This document shows, in pieces, positions 1 through 13,400 of a stretch of 64,000 bases of DNA (the first letter of the stretch is position 1; the number at the start of each line of letters is the position of its first letter). Under the pieces are notes generated by a model. It saw only the letters and a list, made by a program, of their open reading frames with translations, was not told the DNA's origin and searched no databases. The DNA is taken from NCBI GenBank assembly GCA_963675135.1, contig OY776129.1, positions 73,005,348 through 73,069,347 of the forward strand, read 5' to 3'. Position numbers and translations under genes: made by a program. This DNA comes from Galeopsis tetrahit. Lineage: Eukaryota > Streptophyta > Magnoliopsida > Lamiales > Lamiaceae.

Positions 1-1667
1 TTGTTGAAGGAGATAGCACAGAACTTGTGTAAAGAAGTGCCTCTTCCAAGGGGAATGCCTGTGAGGAAGCAATCAGCATTTGGGTGGTTTTCATTCATCT
101 CCATTTTCAAGGTGATTGTGATAATGAGAACTGCAATCTTGTCTATTTGACCTGAAAACATGATCTTTTAATTCATGTGTCTCCATATTTTTGCAACTTT
201 TATGTTCTGCTGCATTATGTGTCTATTTGACCATTCATTAAATAAATAGCCCTTTTAAGTGAATTGATTGATATTCTGGATGTGTAGTGTATAGTCATTC
301 CTTGCTACACTAAGTAATAAGGCGGAGCCTATTGCTCTTGATATGCCCTATCCTCTCAAGAATGTAACCATTCCAATGGTCTGTTCTTGCTGATTTTGTG
401 GGATCCCCTTATTTCTTTAATAAGAGGACAAAAATAGCTTGGGATGGTTAGTGTTTGGAGCCAGTTAGCCATGTGATTAGATAAGCAATTGTTAACCCGC
501 TGACCTTTTAAATTGATATCACTTGAAATGTCATTCTAGAAACTGGTGAAGATACTAAATTTCTTGAGCGCTGGATATGCATTAAAAGCTGATGTAAGAT
601 ATGGCTGTCAATTATTTTAAAATGTGCAGTTCAGGGAAATTTAGTTTCTCCCTGTCAAGCATAACTGCATTATCTTTTGCTCATTAGTTCATGATTGAAG
701 TAGAACACTTCTAGTTATTCATATTTTAGTGTATTGCCCCATGTCTTTCTATACTGCACCAAACTTTTTAATTGCCAAAAAATCCAACCATTTGCCAATC
801 ACTATAGACCATCAAATGATTTAAAGAAGTCTATGATTTCATTCTTATAATGGTTATGATAATTGTCCTGTCATATTTGAAGGTTTGCAAAGATGTTTAA
901 TTTGGATCTCCTTTGGAGCTATTTCAGTTTGTTTTCTTCTGCTTCGGTGCTTCCATATGTAATGGGGCTTATACCTTAAATTACCACTAACTTCTCTATT
1001 TCAGTGTTTCTATCTCGTGTCACATGCAAAACGATTCCTATTCATCAGTGCTGACAATGTATTTGTATTTTCTTTTTCAGTGGATTATTCCTATTCTTTT
1101 TTGGAGGAAAAAAGTGCGCAGATGCAAGTAAGTGCATATCTATAAAACTTTTTGACTGAATTTTTGCCTTTTAATTTTCTGATATATTTAACTTACTGTT
1201 TTAAAGTTGCATTTCTTAGTATAGAATATTCTTATACCCATTGGATTGAATTTATATCTAAATTAAGCTGCTTCTTGTTGCCCATCACCTCCAAAATTAA
1301 ACGTAATTGTGTATTTTGGTACATTGTCTGGATACTTGAGATCATGTTTGAAAGGAAAGCTTATAAATACTTACCCAACCAAATTGATAATTCCTAATTA
1401 TTCATAGTGCACTAATAGATTTGCTAATTTGTGGGTTCACATGATTCCTAATTAGCAGGGGAAAGAACGGCTTAAGTGGAAAAAATCTTATTGATGCTCT
1501 AGAAAAATTGTTGCTCTTAGTTATTGAGAGACGCGCATGCTTACAAATGCTTTTCTTATCTTAGGTACATGTTCGGTTTATCAGCCAACAAAGCAGGCTT
1601 GTTAGTCCTTTTAGACCGAAGTCCTCGTGTGGGACAGTGGAGATGTATAATGGGGACGAACAAGTAA
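1..1667 (+). CDS. 3' end of an unrecognised protein-coding gene (partial)
   Basis: The open frame runs from base 1 to 111 (37 codons) and ends at a good donor (TTCAAG|GTGATT). A second exon at 1081-1127 follows a TTTTTCAG acceptor and keeps the frame, giving a tryptophan/isoleucine stretch and then a basic WRKKVRR motif. That looks like a hydrophobic segment followed by a basic tail near a C-terminus. Two acceptors could open the last exon: 1459 (stop at 1564) or 1565 (stop at 1667, reading YMFGLSANKAG). Both keep the frame, so they could be alternative ends. I do not recognise the family and most of the gene lies outside the window. The 1668-2000 stretch is probably its 3' UTR. Confidence 0.55.
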
Positions 1668-2331
1668 AACCACTATGGAGGGCTCTGTCTCTACGCAAAA
1701 CATTGAACCTTTTCTGTTTGGGTCGTGCTTGTGAGGATCTTTTACCGAATTCCTTGTTGCTGTTGGATTGGGTAGTTGTCCCTTTACTTACGCTAGTCGA
1801 TGTAGAGATATGGTTTTATTGTCAAATATATGGACGTTGTGTATCCTCGTGGCTGTGCTCACTTGGTTTTTAAGGAAATATAGTGAAAAGCGTGTGTTTT
1901 TTGGTTACTTTTCATTTGTATATATCGCAATTATTGATTCGTGGGGCATAGTCATTGCTAAGTGAAGTGCTTTCATGTTCTGCTTTCTTTTATTTTTTCT
2001 TGAGCTGTCCTGAATGTGTTTGTATAACATGATGATTAATGAAAAGGAATTAATTGAAAATAGAAAAATAGTGGGGGTAAAAAGCACGCAAATTTTATGT
2101 GTTTGATATAATATGAACAAAATCCCTTTGTAAATTATTAATGTATGTTTCAAGTTCCCGGCGAGTGTCACAGAGCGTGTTTGACACTCGCTTTTGGTGA
2201 GATTGGATTGACTGATTGAGTATTGGTTCAAGTTCATACTTTTTTTAAGTTAGAACGCAAATAAAAATTGATAAAGCATTGAGGTTTTAATTTTTTATTT
2301 TAATTTTAATTTTAAATATTTCTTTTGTATT

Positions 2332-2913
2332 ACACCTAATAATTATTATATACACTCCAAATGTTAAACACAAAAATTAAAAAATCAATTAAAGTTAAAT
2401 AAAATCATAAACATATTTAATAAATTGTTAAAAATAATTTAATTAAAAAAAGTAAAAATTCAAATTAATATGAAAAATATAAATAAAATCTATAAAAAAT
2501 ATCTAAATCTTCAAAAATTTAATAAAGCTAAAAAAATAATTAATTTAATTAGTTTTAAAAATTTATTTGATTTTTTAATATTTTGAAAGATTTTTATTTT
2601 ATTTAAAAAAATCAGATTGAGTTGATTTTTTTAATTTATTAAAAATCTTCAAACTTAGTAAAAAAACAACTAAATCTTTAAAATTAATTAAATAAATTAA
2701 TTATTTGTAGCTTTGTTTAATTTTTGAAGATTTTGACAATTTTTTATATGTTTTATTTATATTAATTTGAATTCTTACTTTTTTAAATTTAATTGTTTTT
2801 GGCAATTTATTAAATAGGAAAGAATTGGGGTGTGTATAGTAATAAAAAATGATTTTAAAATTTTAGTATGGTGTGTTTAACATTTGGGGTGTGCATAACA
2901 TTTTATTGGGTGT
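2332..2913. mobile_element. A+T-rich fold-back element (MITE-like)
   Basis: The two halves are imperfect reverse complements around a centre near 2600-2640. The left end reads CACCTAATAA...CTCCAAATGTTAAACAC and the right end GTGTTTAACATTTGGGGTGTG...TTATTGGGTGTG. Inside, the arms continue to pair (for example AATTCAAATTAATATGAAAA near 2457 with its complement near 2755-2775). There is no coding capacity and I could not identify a target duplication, so the superfamily is unassigned. Confidence 0.65.
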
Positions 2914-3289
2914 GTGGTGTGTTTTAAAAAATGACATGTTAAATCTGCTATAGTAGGTAACTGGACCAAAATTAAAATAAATCGAAATTTAATGGACTAA
3001 ATTCAAAATGTGGTAATCTGGTGGACCAAATTAAAAAACATGGTAACTTAAATGGACAAAAAAAAATATATAATCCCATTTTTTTTTATAGTGATTTCAT
3101 AGTAATAAATAAATAGAATAAAAAAAATTCCCGTCAAAAAAAGTCAACGTTGAATTCCAATTCAACCATGTTATTGCAAATTCATCACAGCCTGTTGCAA
3201 ATTGCAACAGATTACGCTATTGTAGTAATTGCCAAATGAAGAACATTTTGTAATTTGTATAAGTGAGTCATCTAACAGCAATATTTTTT

Positions 3290-3652
3290 GGGATTAAAGT
3301 TTTTTTAGTCCTTTAAGTTGGACTAATTTTGAATTTGGTCCCGATGGAATACACATTTTGATTTTAGTCCCATAAGTTGGTCGAAATTTTGAATTCAGTC
3401 CAATTACTACAATTTGAGGTAAATAAATCGATCAAATACATTGATTTTTGCATTTTTCTGCACATGAGCAAATTCACAGTTGATTTGAATTGCACACGAG
3501 CTAAGAATTTGATCGGTTTATTTACCTACAATGGTAGTAATTGGACTGAATCCAAAATTCCGACCAACTTATGAGACAAAAATCAAAATGTGTATTCCAT
3601 CAGGACCAAATTCAAAATTAGTCCAATTTAAAGGACTAAAAAAACTATAATC
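3290..3652. mobile_element. Non-autonomous DNA transposon with long inverted repeats (Mutator-like?)
   Basis: The left arm starts TGGGATTAAAGTTTTTTTAG and the right arm ends with nearly the exact reverse complement. The arms stay complementary for over 100 bases, through the motifs 'agtcctttaagttggactaa' and 'ggactgaat'. The flanks look like an imperfect 8-9 base duplication (atatttttt / atattttct), which would suit a Mutator-type element. It encodes no protein; the open frame inside is palindrome sequence read through. Confidence 0.75.
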
Positions 3653-4175
3653 CCATATTTTCTCTTAAGGAAGTAGAATGTACATACTTTAATGTTTCAT
3701 TAAAGCGATTGTGTGCATATTTTATTAAACACAATGAACTTTTATGTTTTACCGAAAAAATTGTGAGAACCTTTCTTTTAATTAAAAATTATGTAGAGTA
3801 GTTTTTGAAATAAAATGACTTTTAATTGGGTTTGCAAATACCTCTCTAAAAAAAGCATGTATAATTGTATATTATTCCACCTGAGGGAGTAAAAGAGAAA
3901 AAAAATCAAAGTAAAAGGACTTAATTGAAAATCATTATCAATTGCAAGAAAGAAAACTTGAACATGAGATGTTATTCAAGTTTAAATCGAATAGTTAATT
4001 TAATAATTACTTGAATCAAAGAGAAGTATACAGCAGAGATGTACTTCCAATCTCTTAACTCCCTCAAAACAGAATTTGAAGAGCATAAAAGTTAAGGTCA
4101 AAATATATGCAGTAGTTGAATAGAGAGAGGAATGTTGATCCGAACACGCAGACTTGTGCTAAATATAAGCTTATT

Positions 4176-7100
4176 CTAATCCGCAGGTGATAGGAAAGCT
4201 GTATATGAAGTATCAACATACTTCAATCCTTTTACGTAGGCATTGTGTTTGTCAAGGGAAAGGGTGGTGTTTGGAATACCAAAAGGATGACCGTTTTCTG
4301 GCAATGGCGTCGTTATTTGTAGACCAGCGTTCAACCCGATTGATGACGGCTCTGTCACAAAGCTGCACCATATATCAAATCAAAGTAAGATAACAAACCT
4401 CATCTACCATCCTCAAGTCGCCATATCTTTGTTTGAAAATACAGTAAGTTATTTGAGTGTCAGGATAAAATAAGATGATTGACCTTTTAAGATAGAAATA
4501 AGTGTAATTAAAACGATTTAAAAAACAAATTTGCTCCTAACATCATATTATGAAAACCTTTACCACACTTTGAAGGAGCTTATGACTTGTAGAAGCTCAG
4601 GCAAACGCAGTCTATTATGGATTCCGACAATACACTCATGTTTAAGCAAATAATGAGGAATTGGGATACCTTGCTTGAAAATCGCCCCCCTTGGAGCGCA
4701 TAATGTCACAAATTCCAGAAATCACCCACGGTGGAAGAAATGTATCCGTAATTTCAACACTATTGCAGATGCCAGAAGATGTACTGTTGGGTCCAATGTC
4801 CATATTAGAGTCCTTCACCTGGAAAGACATGTGATCCACCCTCCTCACCTGTTTGCATTTAATCTGCACAATGAAAATGAGTAAATACTAATGATGAGGC
4901 TGGAATTTTCATGGGCAGAAATTGATTAAAACTGACCAATCAAATATCCCAAATCACAACAGATTATTAACAGCTTGCTATTCAGTATAATTAATTCGGG
5001 GAAACATCAGTTTTAGTCCCTAAAGATTACTTTCTTTTTTTTAAAAAAATTTGGTCCAACTGCTTCACTCCCTCTGAAAATTGGTCATGAAAGTTCACTT
5101 TTTGGTCCTGCTATCAGTTTACTGAAAGACTCAATTATTTGAGGGTACGGAATGTAATTATTTTTATACACTTACATTTAAGTACAAATTTTTTAAATAA
5201 TTACATTTACCACCCCCAAATAGTTGATTTCGTCAATCAATAAACAGTCAACTGACGACAGGACTAAAAGTGGGAGCAAAGGTGGGCTTTCCCAATTTTG
5301 AGAGTGAATGAAAATGGGAGACCAAAACTTGAAAAAGGTAAACAATAGGGACCAAATGTGATATTATCCCAATGAGTGCTACAGAAACCATATACTGATT
5401 AACCCACCTCAGGAGCAGAGAGTGCAGCATTCTCAAAAGGAACTGGTGAATACAGCACCGGAACGTCATTACCAGACAAAGGAGTGTAAAAGGATCTGGA
5501 AGCAAACCAACAAAGAAATTTGAGATTGTTATATCATATATTATGTACTTTAAGTTCATAATCTTAATAAACAAACAAATGTGGGATGCTAACCTATAAT
5601 TTAACAGAAAATCGTACAAAGCATGAACATTGTTGCCATCAAACATTAATAGAGATTGAGGGGTGTTATCAACGCCAGCTATTGACTCCATAGCTCGAGT
5701 CTGTGTCATTCAGTGGAAGTACAAAACTTTGGGTTAGCTAAATCCATAATCAGTGATCCAAGTTCCAATATATACTTGCAAATATTTAAAATCAATTGAG
5801 ATAATGGAGGTGGCTAAAATGTCAATTCTCTCAGAGCATAAAGCCTTGGATCGGACAGCAAGATCATGATAGGTGGAAAATAATATTCAACATAAATAAC
5901 AATATAGGATACATAATAGTCACTACAGGTCCTAGAAGCGAGCAGGTAGAATTCTTGTCAATGGATACAAGTAATGATTGACTCACTAGGTACAAAATTA
6001 TGATAAAAGTTTTATCTTTCAAAAGGTTCAATTGAGTTTTCAAACCTTTCCAAGATTGTGTTTTTCAATTTCAGAAAGTTCAACAAGATCTTCTGCAGTA
6101 ACCTCCTCCACTTTAGAATGGCAAAGAGGCATTGTGAAAGAAACGTCCTGCAGTCAAATGTAAATTTATAAGAAAAATGCGCTAGTATGCAACATATGAC
6201 TTCCCACTTTAAGTTTCTGCAAACTTATATTTTATCAAGAAAAAAAATAAAGACGTACATTTTCTTTCAGAAGCGACCTCAAATTTCTCGTTGACTGAGA
6301 CACATAGGCATGGCACGTGCACTTGGTTTTGTTTGGGCCATCATATATGGTGAACAAAACTACAAACTGCACAGTGTACACTGCAAATCCAAGAAAAAGA
6401 AAAGGAGAATAAATTAGGCCATGTATCCTTAAAAAGGTGCCAAGGGAAAACAATATCCCACCATTATGCATGACCAAAAGCATAAAAAGAACAGCCTAGT
6501 AACCAGTCTCTGAAAAGAATATTTCACTGGCATTGTTTTCTACCGTGATCAGATGGTACTGATTCCTAGAAATAACAATACAAAGCTAACTGGATTACAG
6601 TTAATTTTGAAGTGTGGGCTAACTTTACAATCTAGAGCTCTATTATCTTCATTAAGGTTCAGGATGTTATTATTATGACTTTTATTTTTACTGCATGCTC
6701 ACATACTGCATTTTTATGCAACTGGATAAAGTTACGGCTAAGGAAATTCATCTTTAAAGTTGCCTGGTTACCTATGTCTGCAGATAAATCATAATATTTG
6801 AAGCTAAGTTGGGAAAGAAATTATGATGACAGTAATAGAAGCATGCATATCCCAAGTAAGAGCCATAAATTAACTTCTAGAGTCCTATAAGTCAGAATGT
6901 GCTGTTACAGACATGTATATGACAATAAATGATTACCATAAAAGATTTTACAAAGGTTCTTCCGCAGCTTGTAGTAAAGACTTCGAAATGAGTTCTGCCA
7001 TGCCTGCTGCCGTTTACTTAAAAAGTCCATTCCCCCTTGATAGATGGTAAAATTATTTTAAAATGGGTAAAGAAGTCGCGAGAAAAGGTCAATTGCTAAG

Positions 7101-8330
7101 GTTAGGGAATGACAACCGAAATACCTTCTGGCACAGAAGCCAAGGCTGATATAGCTACATGGGGTAGAGTAGATTGAGGGTGCACCCAAGAATGGAAAGT
7201 TCCATGATTTGTTAATTGGCATGAGGAGGTAGGATTTGATGAGTCCATACTCTGATTTTGACAACCGTCATACAAAAATAGGCCCATGTCGTTCAAGGTG
7301 GAACCATTTATTAACCTATGAAACCTGTAAAACCACGAAGTGTATTGGCTTAGCACGCAAGCATGATACCCAGCAGTAAAACAGACAAGAAAGGTATGTA
7401 GTTTGAGATATATATGAGTATATATATATACATATTTCTTCATGTTTTATACCATAAAATGAGACTACAGCTTGCAGTACACCCACTAACTGCAATGCTC
7501 TCACCAAGATAATCAATTCAGACAAAAGATTCAAGTAATAAGTATGAGGCATTGCATGAGCCGTCAAGTATCATGGCCACAACTTACAACTTCCATCTCC
7601 TTTCAAAAGAACAATTTAATATCCTCCAACTCTTCTCCACTGTACTCTAACTCACTACAATTCTCCCTTCTTCAACCTTATAGCAAGTTACTCCCAACAC
7701 CATATATTTACTGAACTGTTAGACTCAACTGGATAAATCATAAATGGCAGAAAAACTGACAATTCAAAGATATTATGAATTCCAAGTTAAATAACATTAG
7801 TGTGATATGAATGAAAAAGGGAGAGGGGGGGGGGGGGGGGGGGGGGGATGACAGCAAAGTTTTAACATGAAGAACAAAACATGCAATACTTTCTACGTTG
7901 GGAGTAGAATTTCAAATAGAGTTATTAAAAGGGGCCTCTGAATACATGAAAAAAAATATTAGTCTTAGTCATACATATAATTTCATTTTCTCTAGCTACT
8001 CCATGAGAAGGGAAGCATAAATAACAATTTTCAACAATGGGAGAAGAATCCCACTAGGACCACAGATAGATATGCCACAGATCCAAGAAAAATGATACAA
8101 TTAGACATAATACTGCAAATTATTCAATATCAAACACATAAACTCCCCCTCTCGATCAAGTATCAGTTGCTTCACTGGTAGTTCCACTTAAGTTAGGGTG
8201 CATTGAAATTTCGTAAATGACAAAAGGATTGACATGAGTGGAAATGACAATGAGATGAATCATAACAGCAGCTCAAAACAAAACTACTATGCTCTTGATA
8301 AACTAGTAATACTACTATGCAACTTAAAAC

Positions 8331-8366
<36 letters not shown>

Positions 8367-10426
8367 TTAACATGATCTTCAATTTGGTTTCTCCGAAGAC
8401 TTTACAACACCTACATGATGCAAGACTTTAAAAAAGAAAAAAATGCATAGTTGACTCACCAATTCACAGAGGAAGATGACAGCAATCGCATATTTGTTTT
8501 GAGGGTCAGATCTAATGGAATCTTGTGGCCAGGTATGTGGATTTCTGAACAAAAGCTTTGTCTAATATTTCCTGTAATATCAGTAGACTCAGCAAGTGGA
8601 GTTGAAGCAGCATGAGGTTCACATGAGACTAGTCCTCTCAAAGCTTTACCCTGAAGATAAAGAAGAGTACTTTGCATTTCAGACCTCAGAATACTCCTTG
8701 ACGGCTAAGACAAAATTTATTGCAAGAGAATACCATGTCAACTGATGAAGAGTTATTTAACTTTACACCACCGAGGGATAACTCCCTAACACTCTTGAAA
8801 GTACTAGCAGTGCACGTTTCAGATGAGTTGTCAGTCTGATTTTTGCCACCTTTTGAAGCAACGCCATCATCCAGACTTCAATCAGATGCAAAAAAAGAAA
8901 GTCCAAATTAGAAAAGAAATCATATAAGTGAATCAATAAGACACTCAGAATTGTATGTACCATGAGTTTTGTGCCTGATGTTTGGCAAGTAAGCCCAAAC
9001 GAATACTGGAATTGTTCAGTTTGCCAACAGAATTGCTAGAAATATTTTCCTGAAATTATTCACAAATATTAGATAATACACAATATCTTAAAAGTTGATC
9101 AGCTTATTGAATACCTAAAAATCGCGTAATAAATTAGTGAATGCAAGTGTATTATATTATAACCAATGTATTGCTACTCAGATCTAAAAGAAAATCTTGT
9201 CACCTTAGAGTTGTCCTTTCTGGAAAGCAGCCTACTGGTTTTAGTGACTGAGTAATGTTCACCCATTCTTGTGAATCGCGGTGCTTTTGATGAATCAGCC
9301 ATCTTGGACCCAGAAACAACTTCTGCGTTCCTGAATGAACAAAGAATTTATTAGAATGTAAATATATATATATATAGAAGAAAAGTATGGGAAGAATTCA
9401 ACCTCTTAAAACTAGTAACCAATGGAGACTCATCTGAAAGCTCCAATGTATTCTTTTGCTTCAGTAGTTCTCCCTGTCAAGTAAAGAAGAAAACATTTAT
9501 TCTGTCACATAACATATCTAGTTACTGCTTGATATACACCTGAGATCCATATGCTCTGTGCATATTAATATTGGGAGGGAGAAGGACTATGAAGAAACTT
9601 GAGGTCCATCATCCATATGACCAGTGCATATCTTGAGCATTATAGCATGCAGCAAGAAAGTTAAAACAGCACCAAACCATTTATTTAGAAATATATTAAA
9701 GTTACCCTAAGTCATATGTGCACAGAATCCCATGGTGCCTACAAATACACTACCAGCAATTAAAGATTAAGCTATATCTCACTTGTACTTCTTAAAATGA
9801 AACAAAACTGCCTAAAAACATGACCCCCACTGTAAAGTGGTCTGCATTTCAAATTTATATAATCAGCAGCTTGCAAAAAGTTCTCCCCCTTTGCTAACAT
9901 ATGGTCACATAATTCATTAGTTATATTAAATTAATAGCCCTGTGATGTTTGCACACAAAAACACATCAACAAACACACAAGCAAGTATATGTAATCTGTG
10001 CAAATAATGAAAATAAATTTAAAAAACCACTCTGTTGCGACTATTATAACATTTTCTCAGAGGTAATTATATCGCAGTTCAACCTCTAAATAGAAAGTAG
10101 TTGATTGTTCTCTCTCTCTCTCAAACCCTTCCTGATTTCAGCAATGAACTGATCTATGTATTCCCAATCCACTCAGTTTATCTAACGAAATCTGTACTTG
10201 GATAACACCTTTTCAGGAAACAACGCGCCATCGCTATCGTGTAAGCATGTATAGGATTCAAAGCACTTAAAACATCTAGGCCACGAAACATTACCCTTAA
10301 CTCCGAGGGAGTTTTCCGCTTCAATTTAGATGCGGCAATATCTGAACCTCCTCCTCGAGCAGCCACGCCGCCAAAATGAAGAGTATTAGACATCGGCAAT
10401 TGCTCGGCTACAGCAGCATTAGTCAT
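4176..10426 (-). CDS. DONSON: DONSON-like replication protein (downstream neighbour of Son homologue), 14 exons
   Basis: Encodes a 616-aa homologue of DONSON, a nuclear replication-fork factor; animal DONSON helps assemble the CMG helicase and stabilises forks. Coding exons on the minus strand, high to low: 10426-10295, 9473-9403, 9330-9204, 9049-8961, 8875-8734, 8650-8460, 7324-7125, 7035-6937, 6380-6259, 6147-6046, 5700-5594, 5495-5408, 4863-4670 and 4362-4176. All junctions are GT-AG and they sum to 1851 nt. I recognise the plant family from the N-terminal KLKRKTPSELRGE, the central IPGHKIPLDLTLKT and WFHRLI, then HSWVHPQSTLP, QFVVLFT, CTCHAYVSQSTRNLRSLL, LYDFLLNYR, DTFLPPWVISGIC and the C-terminal LKYVDTSYTAFLSP. 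The start at 10426 is preferred because it precedes the conserved N-terminus. It is the only minus-strand gene of recognised family here. The family call is firm; function in plants is inferred. Confidence 0.94.
4998..5371. mobile_element. Inverted-repeat MITE inside the 12th DONSON intron
   Basis: The ends are imperfect inverted repeats: the left reads GGGGAAACATCAGTTTTAGT and the right reads as GGGATAATATCACATTTGGT on the other strand. The 'tagtccct / agggacca' wording resembles the 3290-3652 element. It lies between the exons at 5408-5495 and 4670-4863, so splicing would remove it. No clear target duplication was found. Confidence 0.55.
7825..7847 (+). repeat. (G)23 homopolymer in a DONSON intron
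   Basis: An uninterrupted run of 23 G on the plus strand, preceded by GAGA. It lies in the intron between the exons at 8460-8650 and 7125-7324, so the pre-mRNA carries C23. Such runs are rare in plant DNA and prone to sequencing error, so the true length may differ. Confidence 0.9.
8332..8364. repeat. (TA)n microsatellite in a DONSON intron
   Basis: A run of about 16 TA units just upstream, on the plus strand, of the exon at 8460-8650. It has no coding role and is a likely polymorphic marker. Confidence 0.9.
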
Positions 10427-13400
10427 CCTCTCAGTGCGTAACTGATGCGTACAAACAACACGAGAAATATTAACTTTTAGATGCACTGCACACATTAAGA
10501 TAACTCAATGTGGAAAAGGAATATTGGAATCGTCTTCAATCTGAGAAAATTTCACAAAAAATCAAAGAAATGAAAACTGACCTGGGTGATTGAATGTAAG
10601 AAAAGGGAACGAACTAGGGCAAATTATGTACGATACTCCTCCATTCAGATTTCCTTCGAAGAATCCTCGAGGTCCTCTGTGGAGATTGGGTCTGTAGTTA
10701 ATATGAAAGGAAGGGGAAAGCGGGATTTTGGAGAGTGGACTGAATTAAATACTAGAGTGGGGGGGAGGGAGAAAGATCGAGAGGGAGGGAGATATTTGGT
10801 TTCATTTTTTTGGATTTCGTTTTGAATTATTTGCGTTCCCTCTTCGCTTGTCACCGTTAGTTGTCATTCACGGACGTTTGATGGTGTGATGTGAATATTG
10901 GGTTACGTTCTACGCCGTCAGCGACTTGGGATGGAATGTTTTTTAACTTATTGAGATTTAGGAATTTAATTTAGACTATTAATTGGATTAGATTTAGACG
11001 ATTATTTCGTGTAATTTGAATTCATTAAATAACAGTGGATGGATTTGATTCTCTGTTTCTTTTGTTTAAAAAAAAAAAACATTTTGAAAATAGATAGGGA
11101 AATGATAAAATAATGAATAAAAAAGAAGGGGTCTAATTAATGTATTTCCATCTCACCGAAATTTGTAAAAGATTTACTAAAATAAATGGAGAGGATCCAT
11201 GTTCGAACGAGAAACACCTAAATGAGCGTTTTGATTTCTATGCTTCACTTTTTGTGTTTTATTTAAGTGAATCACTAACACATATTATTTTATTATTATA
11301 TAACATTGATTATTTTTTAACATGACATATATTAACCATTCATGAGATATTGAGATGTAATAACATGTAAAATATTAAAATTTGAACAATTGGTTTCATT
11401 CCATAAACAAGGGGAGTAGTAAATTTTCCAAAATTGAGGAATAATTTGTATTGTTTCATTATACAAACACAACATTCTCATTTCATTCTTATATAGCTTT
11501 GCTCTAAAAGTATCAAACCAAACACCACTAAAGTGTAGTTTTTTTAGTATAAGAAGTGTCATTGATTACTATATGGAGTGTTACTGTATAAAATATATTT
11601 GTATAAAATATATTTCAAGTGATTTTATCGTAAACAACAAATAAAATTAAATATTTTTTTTAGCAATGACATTTTTGTATACTAAATAATATTGTTTCAT
11701 ACTAAAACATGTCATGTTAACTCATGTTTAGAAGATATCTATATATATATATATATTTTGATTTTATTTTCCATAGTTAACATCAGTTGATACAAGTAAA
11801 AATAATCCACTTGAGATTTCGTCTTCTTCACTTGTGCTGATTTGGTCTCAATCCGTTGAGCTTGCAAAAACCACATCGGGAAAGGCTTCAATGCGGGGAC
11901 TCCAGGTAAAAGAAAATATATTTTTGTTGTATTTATAGACGGTTTGAACAATATGTATAGAATAAATAAATAATAAATATATTACTGTAGAGAGAGTGTT
12001 ACCTTGCCAAAGTCAGATATTTATATGTGTTTCATGTCTAGAGGTATAATGCTCGGTTCACTAGTAATTATGACACATATAATATTTGGTCTTCAATGTT
12101 TGATAGCTCAAGTGGTTAGAGCACCACTACCTAAGCTTTAGATCCTGGATTCGAGTTATGGGAGAAAAAAAATGAATGGGTATTTAAATATAATTCAAAA
12201 AAAAATTATTGCCTACACCATTTGGAAAAGAAGTTTGTTAAGTGGACAAATTAATATATATTAGTGAAATTATTTTCATCCATATTTGAACATGAATCAT
12301 GAGCATGAACCAAATACTTCCCTACTATAAAAAAATTATCACATCCAAAAGTACGAATGAATTTATAAAAAATTGTTGAATCAGTTCATACATATTTAAT
12401 TTCATAAAAATAAAATTGATATAATTGAATGATATTATAATTAAATAAAATAAATTCATAGATTGAATGAATATTTGAATGGAATAAGAACAATCTTTTG
12501 TATGATTGATAAGAATGAAGAATAAAATGTAAGTATTGTAACTCTTTATTATTGTTATTATTTGTTGTTGAAAATATTATCGGTGGTTTGAATATATATA
12601 TATATATATATATATTTTTATTATTGAATTTCAATGTTATGTTTTTAATAATAATATTTGTAATATTTTTTAATTATTATTGTAATACTAATATTTTTTT
12701 TATACATATTTTAAATTATAATATCATTTTTTTATTTTTTAAATTATTGTATTATTATTGAATTACTATTATTATTAAAATTATTAGTATTAATTTTTGA
12801 ATAATTAATGTTATTATTATTTTTACATTATTATAATATTAAAGATTAATTTTTTTATTAATATTTTAAACTATTAATATAGTATTGTTGAAAGTTAAAA
12901 ATAATATTGTAAAAATAAAAACAAGTAATCATATTTTTGTAACACAAAAACTTATATGAAATATAGTTAATTAATGTAAGACGAAGCAAAAATTAATGTA
13001 AAATATAATTCATGAACTTTTATAAATGGTCATAATTATACATAATTCATGTGTAAAATATTTTACACAAATGTTGTCTTTTTTGTAAAACAGTAATAAC
13101 AAAAAAAAAAAAAAAAACTAATTACTTATGACATGAAAGACATAAAATTATTAGGTATGAAAGTAATTACCATTTCTTAAATTAAAATCTTATGTTTTTC
13201 AATATGCGAAATGATTTATTAAAATTTTACAGTTAGTAAATTGGGTGAAGTCTTAATTGCACATATACTTAATTTATTGAATTATATTGCACCTATACAA
13301 AACTTTAATATATACTACAGTAATGAATAATAACATAGTACTCCAGTAAAATTTATTTTCAATTCTTGCGTGATATAAAATGTGTGAATTGTTCCATGCA

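Larger units (their letters stand above)
1668..4175. other. A+T-rich intergenic region with inverted-repeat elements
   Basis: This gap separates the unrecognised gene from the DONSON stop codon. I see no credible exon: the short frames lack splice sites or recognisable protein. It holds a fold-back element (about 2332-2913) and an element with long terminal inverted repeats (about 3290-3652). Between them, 2940-3080 has degenerate 'ggaccaaatt / ggactaaatt' repeats resembling the arms of the second element, so it may be a decayed relative. Confidence 0.7.

Noticed and set aside
3377..3574. 65-codon frame
   Set aside because: It lies wholly inside the inverted-repeat element and reads palindrome sequence.
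5248..5709. Long minus-strand frame of 153 codons
   Set aside because: It runs through two DONSON exons out of frame plus the intron between them.
12386..12761. Frames encoding (Ile-Tyr)n and Asn/Phe-rich peptides
   Set aside because: They are translations of TA repeats and A+T-rich DNA; no homologue-like motif or splice support.
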